From Gracilimonas sp040904925 (GTDB taxonomy: Bacteria > Bacteroidota > Rhodothermia > Balneolales > Balneolaceae): DNA of 46,319 nucleotides. Shown here piece after piece: positions 23,455 to 30,482 of the stretch. The translations under genes were made by a program, and so were the position numbers. The notes beneath the pieces were generated by a model, which saw nothing but the letters and a program-made list of their open reading frames with translations, ran no database searches and was not told where the DNA came from. The stretch covers positions 1-46,319 of the forward strand of contig JBBDSP010000005.1 of NCBI GenBank assembly GCA_040904925.1, read 5' to 3'. Numbering within the stretch: position 1 is the stretch's first letter; each line of letters starts with the position of its first letter.

Positions 23455-24602
23455 GCACTTGCTTTGATCGCCTCTGCCACTCGTTGCGGAACGCGTTCAT
23501 CGAAAGGACTTGGGATGATCATCTCTGAAGAAACATCTTCCACACAATCAGCAATAGCTTTTGCTGCAGTGATGTACATTTTTGTGGTAAGTTTGGTGAG
23601 CCGGGCATCGAGCGCACCTCGGAAAAGTCCCGGAAAGGCGAGCACGTTATTGATCTGATTAGGGAAATCGGATCGGCCTGTTGCAACTACGGAAGCACCT
23701 GCTTCGAGGGCATCCTCCGGCATTATTTCAGGTATTGGGTTTGACATGGCAAAGATCATCGGGTTCTTATTCATGCTTTTCACCATCTCTTTGGAAAGCA
23801 CATTGGGTACCGATACGCCGATGAATACATCCATATCTTTAACGGCATCTTCAAGGCTTCCTTTGCGCATTTGCTTGTTGGTGATCTCAGCCATTTCCTG
23901 CTTGGTGTCGTTCAGGCTGTTTCGGCCTTTATAAATGATACCTCGGCTGTCACACATAATGACATCCTTTACTCCGGCCGCAAATAATAATTTCACGATA
24001 GCCACTCCTGCTGCACCTGCTCCGTTGATCACAACCTGAAGCTCACTCATTTTCTTATGGGTGAGTTTCAATGCATTGTAAATTCCGGCAAGGGTAACTA
24101 TGGCTGTTCCATGTTGATCGTCATGAAAAACGGGGATATCAAGTTCTTCTTTCAGCCGGCGCTCAATTTCAAAACAACGGGGGGCAGAGATATCTTCCAG
24201 GTTTATCCCTCCAAAACCGGGAGCGATATTTTTTACGGTTTGAATGATCTCATCTGTATCCTGTGTATCAAGCACAATAGGCATGGCATCAACATTGGCA
24301 AATTTTTTGAATAACACAGATTTCCCTTCCATTACCGGTAAAGATGCTTCCGGACCAATATTGCCGAGGCCAAGCACTGCAGAGCCGTCACTGACCACAG
24401 CAACCATATTTCCTTTAGCTGTGTAGGTGTAAGCCATTTCTTTATCAACTGCGATTTCTTCGCATGGGCTTGCAACACCGGGAGTGTAAGCGATACTGAG
24501 ATCGTCTTTGGTCTCCAGCGGCATTTTGGGCTCTATCGAGATCTTGCCTTTATATTTTTTGTGAGCTTCTATTGCTAATTTAGCGTAATCTTTTTTCGCC
24601 AT
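23451..24602 (-). CDS. NAD(P)-dependent malic enzyme, short form
   Basis: A 383-residue malic enzyme that converts malate to pyruvate and CO2. Seen are the substrate region (SIAYTPGVASPCEEI and GNMVAVVSDGSAVLGLGNIG), the metal-binding FGGINLEDISAPRCFEIE with FHDDQHGTAIV, and the dinucleotide fold INGAGAAGVAIVKL. The C-terminal phosphotransacetylase-like domain found in longer bacterial malic enzymes is missing, so this is the short type. Cofactor choice cannot be told. The last four bases are shared with the opposing methyltransferase gene. Confidence 0.95.
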   Translation of the reverse strand: MAKKDYAKLAIEAHKKYKGKISIEPKMPLETKDDLSIAYTPGVASPCEEIAVDKEMAYTYTAKGNMVAVVSDGSAVLGLGNIGPEASLPVMEGKSVLFKKFANVDAMPIVLDTQDTDEIIQTVKNIAPGFGGINLEDISAPRCFEIERRLKEELDIPVFHDDQHGTAIVTLAGIYNALKLTHKKMSELQVVINGAGAAGVAIVKLLFAAGVKDVIMCDSRGIIYKGRNSLNDTKQEMAEITNKQMRKGSLEDAVKDMDVFIGVSVPNVLSKEMVKSMNKNPMIFAMSNPIPEIMPEDALEAGASVVATGRSDFPNQINNVLAFPGLFRGALDARLTKLTTKMYITAAKAIADCVEDVSSEMIIPSPFDERVPQRVAEAIKASA

Positions 24603-24681
24603 GAGATCGTGTTTTTAAAGGATTCCTTTAATATAAGGCTCCTTAATGCTCTGCTTTAATTATTTATGTAAAACTCCTTCC

Positions 24682-24713
24682 AATAAAAAAGGCGCTGCAA
24701 ATTGCAACGCCTT
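24682..24713 (-). terminator. Rho-independent terminator after the M1 peptidase gene
   Basis: On the minus strand, AAGGCGTTGCA and TGCAGCGCCTT form a stem with one internal mismatch (24689-24713), followed at once by TTTTTTATTGG. It lies 24 bases after the M1 peptidase stop and before the malic enzyme start, a conventional terminator unlike the word-structured hairpins elsewhere. Confidence 0.75.
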
Positions 24714-24736
24714 AGATGATGCTTTAAAATAAGAAA

Positions 24737-26620
24737 TTATTCATTCAACATTGAAGCCACATCAAAAGAATTATTTTCTTTATTGATATCAGCTAAACGC
24801 TGACTTGGATCTATGGTAATAGTTTTAATTTCAGAGGCGGATTTATCGATAGTGAAGCTATAGTCGGGATTAACCCATGGCCAGTCTTCAAGAACGGTTC
24901 GCTTCATATTGCTTTCAGCCGGTTTTTCACCACGCATCATACGGAGCGGAATGTAAAACAGTTCACTGCTTCCGTCCTCATATTCCACCACAATATCCAG
25001 TGGCATAGGCATCAGGTCGATGCGCTCAAGATTTACGACGGTTTTGTCATCATCTCCAACTACTGACTCAATTCCGTAATCAATAGTTTTGGTGGTTTGA
25101 ACGAAATATTCATAGTACCAATCGAGGATCATTCCCGATTCTTTTTCCATCACCTGTATGAAATCGAGATCGGTTGGGTGCTTGAGTTTCCATTCATCGT
25201 GATAGGTAAGCATCCCATTTCTAAAAGCATCTTCTCCCATGATGTAGCTGAGCTGTCCCAAAAATACGGCTCCTTTGGAGTAGGCTGCACGGCCATAGGC
25301 AAAGTTGGTATTGTAATGATCGGCATGTGTGGTCATCGGTTCTTCACGCCCTGATTCTGCCAGTGCATAATATCCGCGATAAGATCCGGCATAGGGAAAT
25401 TCAGCATTTTGCTCGAAGAGATGATCCATTGTTTCACCGGAGGCAAAACTGGTAAAGCCCTCATCCATCCACTCATATAAACTTTCGTTGGTGGCCAGCA
25501 CGTTTTGGTACCAGCTGTGATACATTTCATGTACCATCACCCCAACCAGACTTCCGAGACTTCTTCCCCCGGTGATAAGAGTTCCCATTGGATATTCCAT
25601 GCCGCCGTCACCGCCTTGTAAGTTGGTGTACTGCGGATACGGATACTCCCCGAATTGCTCGTTGGCATATTCAAATGCCCGGCTGGTGTAATCAACCAAT
25701 TCTTCCCAGTTTTGGGTGTACTGCTCATTTTCTTCTTCAGAAGCTCCTTCAACTACTTCCGGCTGTTGGTAGAGAAAGTGGAGTTTTGGTCCGTTTGGCA
25801 CCTGAGCGGTTACATGTTTGAAATCCGGATCGGCTCCCCAAAAGAAATCGATCACGTTCTCAGCCTTGAAGTGCCAGGTCATTTTATCGCCATCTGGGCG
25901 GTTAACTTTCGAACCTTCTTCCTCATACCCATATCCAACTTCATTTGGATTCTGCACAACTCCGGTTCCTCCCAGAACATAATCCTGATCGATGGTTATC
26001 TTAACATCAAACTCACCAAATGGTCCGTGGAATTCACGCCCAACATATTCATTTGGATGCCATCCTCGGTAGTCATATTCAGCGAGTTTCGGGTACCACT
26101 GACTCATCGAAAACTCAACGCCTTCGGAATTATCGCGACCTGAACGGCGTACCTGAAGCGGCACTTGTGCATCCCATTCCATTTCAAAAGTTGATGATTC
26201 GCCCGGCCGGATAGGTTCTGCCAGTTCAACAACTAAAACGGTTCCATCCACTTCATAATCAAGTGCATTACCGTTCTGGGTGAGAGAGCGAACTTTTTGG
26301 TAACCGATCTCATCTTCTTCCAGATAGAAAATACGATCTCCTACACGGCTATCAGGATCTACTATAGTACGGGAACGAACGTCCATCATGCTTCCGGGTT
26401 GGAAGGCGTTGAAATAAAGGTGATAATATACTTTGTCCAATACATCTGGAGAATTATTGGTGTACACCAAAGTCTGCTTTCCGGCGTATTGGTGATTTTC
26501 AGCATCCACATCGATCTCCATTTTATAATCGACATGCTGCTGCCAGTAATCACTGTCTTGAGCCTGAATTGCAGGAAGGGTGAAAAGGGTGATTAGAAAT
26601 AAACTTAGTAGCTTTTTCAT
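24737..26620 (-). CDS. Exported M1 family metallopeptidase
   Basis: A 627-residue aminopeptidase-type protein with a signal peptide (about 1-20, cleavage after IQAQ). The zinc site is HEMYH, with the third ligand Glu after 18 intervening residues (HExxH-x18-E, ending EWMDEG). The substrate motif related to GAMEN is GDGGMEYPMG. No T9SS sorting domain is present, so the protein probably stays periplasmic or is held by other means. It acts on peptide N-termini by family; the physiological substrate is unknown. It lies downstream of the GxxExxY gene but is separated by a repeat. Confidence 0.93.
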   Translation of the reverse strand: MKKLLSLFLITLFTLPAIQAQDSDYWQQHVDYKMEIDVDAENHQYAGKQTLVYTNNSPDVLDKVYYHLYFNAFQPGSMMDVRSRTIVDPDSRVGDRIFYLEEDEIGYQKVRSLTQNGNALDYEVDGTVLVVELAEPIRPGESSTFEMEWDAQVPLQVRRSGRDNSEGVEFSMSQWYPKLAEYDYRGWHPNEYVGREFHGPFGEFDVKITIDQDYVLGGTGVVQNPNEVGYGYEEEGSKVNRPDGDKMTWHFKAENVIDFFWGADPDFKHVTAQVPNGPKLHFLYQQPEVVEGASEEENEQYTQNWEELVDYTSRAFEYANEQFGEYPYPQYTNLQGGDGGMEYPMGTLITGGRSLGSLVGVMVHEMYHSWYQNVLATNESLYEWMDEGFTSFASGETMDHLFEQNAEFPYAGSYRGYYALAESGREEPMTTHADHYNTNFAYGRAAYSKGAVFLGQLSYIMGEDAFRNGMLTYHDEWKLKHPTDLDFIQVMEKESGMILDWYYEYFVQTTKTIDYGIESVVGDDDKTVVNLERIDLMPMPLDIVVEYEDGSSELFYIPLRMMRGEKPAESNMKRTVLEDWPWVNPDYSFTIDKSASEIKTITIDPSQRLADINKENNSFDVASMLNE

Positions 26621-26630
26621 ACTTTTATTT

Positions 26631-26671
26631 TTAACCGCAGAGAGCGCTAAGGTTACGCAAAGTACGCGGAG
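26631..26671. repeat. GCG-word repeat, family F copy 1
   Basis: Begins TTAACCGCAGAGAGCGCTAA and continues with ACGCAAAG and ACGCGGAG words. It abuts the stop codon of the GxxExxY gene with no base between. The first 22 nt recur in the same direction at 27113-27134 with three mismatches, so the gene lies between direct repeats about 482 bp apart. Confidence 0.8.
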
Positions 26672-27049
26672 TTAGAGGTTATTTACGACTCGGCGGAAGC
26701 CGTTTTTAAGTAATTTTGTATTGAAGTTGATAAGTAATCCAAGTTTGGAACCAGATAATTTTAAATAAGTTAAAACCTGTGCCAAGTGAATATCATTAAG
26801 AGCATCAACAGATTTAATTTCAATAATTACTTTTTGATTGACAAAAATATCTACTCTGTAGCCAACTTCCATCTCTACTTCTTTATAAATAAGTGGAAGT
26901 CCTCTTTCAGTTTCAACATGTAATCCTTGCTCTGCTAGTTCATATGCCAAGCACTTCTGGTAAGCAGACTCAAGTAATCCTGGCCCCAAAGATCTGTGGA
27001 CTTGAATAGCAGAATCCAGTATTATTTTCGAAAGCTCATTTTCAGTCAT
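26672..27049 (-). CDS. GxxExxY family protein
   Basis: A 125-residue protein with the name-giving motif GLLESAY in HRSLGPGLLESAYQKCLAYE and the PD-(D/E)xK-like core YRVDIFVNQKVIIEIKSVD, followed by HLAQVLTYLKLSG and LLINFN. The acidic and lysine residues of a restriction-endonuclease-like site appear intact. Function of the family is unknown. The ATG at 27049 gives the usual start MTENELSKIILDSA; an ATG at 27070 would add seven residues next to the repeat. Flanking GCG-word repeats suggest a cassette-like unit between recR and the M1 peptidase gene. Confidence 0.88.
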   Translation of the reverse strand: MTENELSKIILDSAIQVHRSLGPGLLESAYQKCLAYELAEQGLHVETERGLPLIYKEVEMEVGYRVDIFVNQKVIIEIKSVDALNDIHLAQVLTYLKLSGSKLGLLINFNTKLLKNGFRRVVNNL

Positions 27050-27078
27050 GGCAAATATCTTAGCGTCCATTGCGTGAA

Positions 27079-27144
27079 CTCTGCGCTCTTTGCGGTTTTC
27101 AACAATGTGTGTTTAACCGCAAAGAGCGCCAAGAATGCGCAGAG
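27079..27144. repeat. GCG-word hairpin, family F copy 2
   Basis: A perfect 15-bp stem, GCGCTCTTTGCGGTT (27083-27097) with AACCGCAAAGAGCGC (27115-27129), over a 17-nt loop. The pairing resumes with CTCTGC against GCAGAG after an extra block in the right arm. It lies between the recR stop (27161) and the GxxExxY start, 16 bases after recR on the minus strand. Confidence 0.85.
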
Positions 27145-27160
27145 ATCGCAATGTTGTCAA

Positions 27161-27763
27161 TCAAAAAGAATTCCTGCTGGCGAAGGCACGGCTTAGTGTT
27201 GCTTCATCAATGAACTCAAGTTCGGTTCCCATCGGTATGCCATAAGCAATACGGGTGACGTTTACCTCATATTGCTTCAGCAGCTTGTTAATATAATAAG
27301 ACGTCGCTTCCCCTTCCGCATCTGGATTTAATGCTAATATCACTTCGTTGATTTGATCATCTTCCCCCACACGTTTCAGCAGTTCTTGAATACGAAGTTT
27401 ATCCGGGCCGATATTATCCATGGGAGAGATCACCCCGCCCAACACATGATAACGTCCCCGAAATTCATTAGACTTTTCGATGATATATACATCGTTGAAC
27501 TCCTCAACCACACAAATCGCAGATGGATCGCGTTTAGGGTTATCACAAATTTTACAGGGATCGGAATCACTCACGTTTCCACAAACCGAGCAGCGGGTAA
27601 CTTTTTCCTTGAGGTCAACAATAGCCTGGGCGAGCTTGAAAGCGTAATCATCGTTTTGTTTAAGAAGATGAATAGCTATACGCTGAGCCGATTTACGTCC
27701 CGTTCCCGGAAGCTTAGCGAGCTGTTCAATAGCCCGCTCCAAAAATTCTGAGGTTATCTGCAC
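27161..27763 (-). CDS. recR: Recombination mediator RecR
   Basis: A 200-residue RecR. It has the N-terminal helix-hairpin-helix (LAKLPGTGRKSAQRIAIHLL), the Cys4 zinc finger (CSVCGNVSDSDPCKIC) and the Toprim domain (ICVVEE, LNPDAEGEAT). With RecO or RecF it loads RecA at gaps. A GTG at 27763 gives the expected length and start VQITSEFLERAIEQL; the frame also runs up to 27820, but those codons lie inside the family A repeat and are unlikely to be translated. It follows ybaB, as in many bacteria. Confidence 0.95.
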   Translation of the reverse strand: MQITSEFLERAIEQLAKLPGTGRKSAQRIAIHLLKQNDDYAFKLAQAIVDLKEKVTRCSVCGNVSDSDPCKICDNPKRDPSAICVVEEFNDVYIIEKSNEFRGRYHVLGGVISPMDNIGPDKLRIQELLKRVGEDDQINEVILALNPDAEGEATSYYINKLLKQYEVNVTRIAYGIPMGTELEFIDEATLSRAFASRNSF

Positions 27764-27770
27764 ATTTATA

Positions 27771-27844
27771 ATGTTAAATGTTAAATGCTTTAATGTTAAA
27801 TGAGGTTTTTCATTTAACACTTAAAATTGAAGCATTTAAAATTA
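27771..27844. repeat. Heptad-word quasi-palindrome, family A copy 3
   Basis: The left part (27771-27802) contains TTAAATG words and the right part (27811-27844) the complementary CATTTAA words, with imperfect pairing. It fills the ybaB-recR gap: the right end touches the ybaB stop (27845) and the left end is eight bases before the recR start codon. Confidence 0.75.
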
Positions 27845-28192
27845 CTATAGTCCAAATTTTGACATATCCATTCCGGGAATGCCGCCGCCGGGAATCATGC
27901 CTTTATACATTTCCTGCATTTTTTCTTTGGAAGCAGTTTCGGCTTTTTCCAGGGCTTTATTTACACCGGCCACGATAAGATCTTCCAGCATTTCTTTATC
28001 AGAAGGATCAACCACATCCTTATCCATTTCAATGGAAACGATCTGCTTATTTCCGTTAGCTTTCACTTTTACCATTCCGCCGCCGGCTTCAGCTTCAACG
28101 ATCACATCGTTCAAACCTTCCTGGGCTTCCTGCATTTTAGATTGCATTTCCTGGATCTTGCCAAACATATCGGCCATGTTAAAGTCACTCAT
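27845..28192 (-). CDS. ybaB: YbaB/EbfC nucleoid-associated protein
   Basis: A 115-residue YbaB/EbfC protein: a helical, Met/Gln-rich start (MADMFGKIQEMQSKMQEAQE), a central strand region (VIVEAEAGGGMVKVKANGN), then VVDPSDKEMLEDLIVAGVNK. The C-terminal tail is rich in Gly, Met and Pro. Such proteins bind DNA as dimers and are usually encoded between dnaX and recR, as here. Confidence 0.95.
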   Translation of the reverse strand: MSDFNMADMFGKIQEMQSKMQEAQEGLNDVIVEAEAGGGMVKVKANGNKQIVSIEMDKDVVDPSDKEMLEDLIVAGVNKALEKAETASKEKMQEMYKGMIPGGGIPGMDMSKFGL

Positions 28193-28220
28193 AATTCTAT
28201 ATTAGATTTTTATTTCATTT

Positions 28221-28290
28221 TAGCTCTCAGCGATCAGCCCTCAGCTTTCAGCTCAAAAAACTGACGGCTGAAAGCTGAAGTCTGACAGCT
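28221..28290. repeat. Heptad-word quasi-palindrome, family C
   Basis: The left arm runs CTCTCAG, CGATCAG, CCCTCAG, CTTTCAG in exact 7-nt register; the right arm (from 28261) runs CTGACGG, CTGAAAG, CTGAAGT, CTGACAG. CAGCTTTCAG pairs with CTGAAAGCTG near the centre. It overlaps the first base of the dnaX stop codon and lies between dnaX and ybaB. Confidence 0.8.
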
Positions 28291-30149
28291 TAATATTCCA
28301 ATTCAGCCCCAAATATTTCGACTATATCACGAATAATGGGGTCTTTTTGTTGTATCTGTTTAAAGCGTTCGTACACGCTCATGGGTTTATCTCTTTCGGA
28401 TTGTTCCCCCACAGAGATATTAAAACGTAACAGCGAGCCCACACATTCCTTCAGTTTCTTTTGGAGGTCGGTGCTCTGCTCATCCAGCATTTTTTGGGCA
28501 AACTGACTTTCACACTCCAGAAATAATTCTCCTCCCTTCATCTTTACCACTTTAACGCGTTCCATTTGTAAATGAAGCAGCATGGGGAAGTCGCCCTTTA
28601 AAGATTCGAGATATTCATCCCATTTTTCATGGATAAATTCCAGGGTCACTTTCACCGCAGGCTCATCGTCTATTTGCTGTGATGATTCGGCTATAGTAGG
28701 CTCTTTTTGTTGATCCGGCTTGGCAGAAGCCCGGACTTTTTTCGAAAGGGTGGTTATTAAAGCCGGGGCGCCAATATCAAAATCATCTTCCTGTTCTTCC
28801 TCAGGCTCATTATCATCAGAGGATTCTTCGTTTTCAATTTCTTCTTCTACTTCAGCAGACTCTTGTTCTACAGGCTCAGGAGTTTCCTCTGAGTTTTCCT
28901 GCACCGATTCTTCAGTACCATCCACACTTCCGTTTTGCGATTTTTGTGGTGAAGTTGATTCGGTTCCATCTTCCTCTGTAGGCTTTGAAGGTTTTTCTGC
29001 GGAACCGTTTTTGGAAGTGCTTACGAAGCTACCGGAGTTTTTTTTTAATTCTTCAAGTCCGGCCAGCAGCTCAGATAATTGCTCCGTTCTGTTCATATGG
29101 ATGAGCTTCAACAGGGTGATTTCAAACTGAATTCGGGGCTGACTCGCATCCTTCAATTTGATCTGTGCTTCGCTGATAATATGGAGCATCCGCATCAGGT
29201 CATCCCGCGAAAAATCCTTGGCCGACTGTAAATATCGTTTTTTGGTTTCTTCCGATTCCTCTACCAGGTAGAGCTTCGAACTTTCATGAGCGATATATAA
29301 ATTCCGCAGGTGCTCGGTCAGCCCGATCAAATATTCCTGAATATCATAGCCTTCCTGCAACAGCGTGTTGATGAGATCCAATCCGGCATCCGCATCATTT
29401 TCTTTCACGCATTCCATAAACTCGAACAGGCGTTCGGTGCCAACCACATTCAGTGCCTGTAGCAGCTCATTGTGTGTGATGGTATCCCCGCAAAAAGCGA
29501 TAGCCTGATCCATCAATCCAAGGGCATCGCGTAAAGCTCCGTCTGCTTTTTTGGCGATAACGTGAAGGGATTCTTCATCAATGGAAATATCTTCATCGAG
29601 CGAGATCTTTCTCAACCGCTGCACGATCTCCTCTACAGAAATCCGCTTAAAATCAAAGCGCTGCACTCGAGATAAAATTGTAGGGAGCACTTTATGAGGC
29701 TCGGTAGTCGCGAAGATAAAAATGGCATGCTCCGGTGGTTCTTCCAGCGTTTTCAGCAGCGCATTGAAGGCTGCTTTACTGAGCATGTGAACCTCATCCA
29801 CGATGAAAACCTTGTACTTCCCGTTCTGGGGAGGAATGCGAACACTTTCGCGGAGGTGATGCACATCATCCACCTTGTTGTTTGAGGCGGCATCCATCTC
29901 CACAATGTTCAGCGTCTGATTCAGGGACTCACCGTCCACACTGATGTCGATCTCATTGATCGTTCGGGCTAGTACCCGGGCCATCGTTGTTTTACCCACT
30001 CCGCGCGGACCGCAAAACATATAAGCATGAGAAAGGCGCCCTTGCTTGATTGCATTTTTGATGGTACTGCTCACATGTTCCTGCGAGACAATATCCTCAA
30101 AAGAAGTGGGCCGGTATTTTCGTGTAAGTGCGCGGTAGGTTTCTGACAT
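28290..30149 (-). CDS. dnaX: DNA polymerase III subunit gamma/tau
   Basis: A 619-residue DnaX. The AAA+ clamp-loader ATPase core has Walker A GPRGVGKTT (47-54), Walker B FIVDEVHML (115-123) and the SRVQRF sensor region. The zinc-binding module usually inserted after the first helix is absent: between Arg62 and the NIVEMDAASN motif (81-90) there is only a short Cys-free loop. About 375-490 is a long acidic Ser/Glu linker, then a C-terminal tau domain. No slippery frameshift site was identified for gamma. First gene of the dnaX-ybaB-recR row. Confidence 0.95.
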   Translation of the reverse strand: MSETYRALTRKYRPTSFEDIVSQEHVSSTIKNAIKQGRLSHAYMFCGPRGVGKTTMARVLARTINEIDISVDGESLNQTLNIVEMDAASNNKVDDVHHLRESVRIPPQNGKYKVFIVDEVHMLSKAAFNALLKTLEEPPEHAIFIFATTEPHKVLPTILSRVQRFDFKRISVEEIVQRLRKISLDEDISIDEESLHVIAKKADGALRDALGLMDQAIAFCGDTITHNELLQALNVVGTERLFEFMECVKENDADAGLDLINTLLQEGYDIQEYLIGLTEHLRNLYIAHESSKLYLVEESEETKKRYLQSAKDFSRDDLMRMLHIISEAQIKLKDASQPRIQFEITLLKLIHMNRTEQLSELLAGLEELKKNSGSFVSTSKNGSAEKPSKPTEEDGTESTSPQKSQNGSVDGTEESVQENSEETPEPVEQESAEVEEEIENEESSDDNEPEEEQEDDFDIGAPALITTLSKKVRASAKPDQQKEPTIAESSQQIDDEPAVKVTLEFIHEKWDEYLESLKGDFPMLLHLQMERVKVVKMKGGELFLECESQFAQKMLDEQSTDLQKKLKECVGSLLRFNISVGEQSERDKPMSVYERFKQIQQKDPIIRDIVEIFGAELEY

Positions 30150-30325
30150 TCTCTAAGATCGCTTTTTCTAACGATTGGAATGTACAAAAAGGCTGGAAGA
30201 ATTGGAGAGTAGAATCGGATAAAATATGAGCTGAATAGTCTTCAAAATAAAAATCACTCCTTACTCCCAACAGAACTAATATCCACGTATTTTTCGTGCT
30301 TAGTTTATTTGTTATTCGTATAAAG

Positions 30326-30344
30326 CCATCTATAACATAGATGG
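30326..30344. repeat. Small perfect hairpin upstream of dnaX
   Basis: CCATCTAT (30326-30333) and ATAGATGG (30337-30344) pair perfectly around AAC. It lies about 180 bases upstream of the dnaX start within the gene-free stretch 30150-30482. No T-run follows; role unknown. Confidence 0.5.
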
Positions 30345-30365
30345 GTAGAATTTTTGAAAGTGCTC

Positions 30366-30443
30366 CGTAGGTCGGGCAGCTTGTCCGACCCGAATGAACC
30401 GGAACTGAGTCCATAACTATCCGGACAAGCTGTTCGGGCTACG
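30366..30443. repeat. REP-like inverted repeat pair
   Basis: Arms 30366-30387 and 30422-30443 (22 nt) share CAGCTTGTCCG perfectly and the rest with four mismatches (CGTAGGTCGGG against CGTAGCCCGAA). The spacer is 34 nt. The GC-rich arms contrast with AT-rich surroundings. It lies 39 bases after the hybrid regulator stop on the minus strand. Arms of the GTAGG...GGGCAG type resemble REP elements. Confidence 0.7.
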
Positions 30444-30482
30444 TTTTATGTCGAACTCACGTTATTTATCAAGTAAAATATA

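Noticed and set aside
25655..26143. 162-codon plus-strand frame
   Set aside because: Antisense to the M1 peptidase; no recognisable domain or start context.
27764..27820. N-terminal extension of recR
   Set aside because: The extra codons are the family A repeat read in frame; the GTG at 27763 gives the normal RecR length.
30097..30414. 105-codon minus-strand frame overlapping the dnaX start
   Set aside because: Overlaps the start of dnaX in another frame and includes the REP-like repeat; sequence has no protein-like features.
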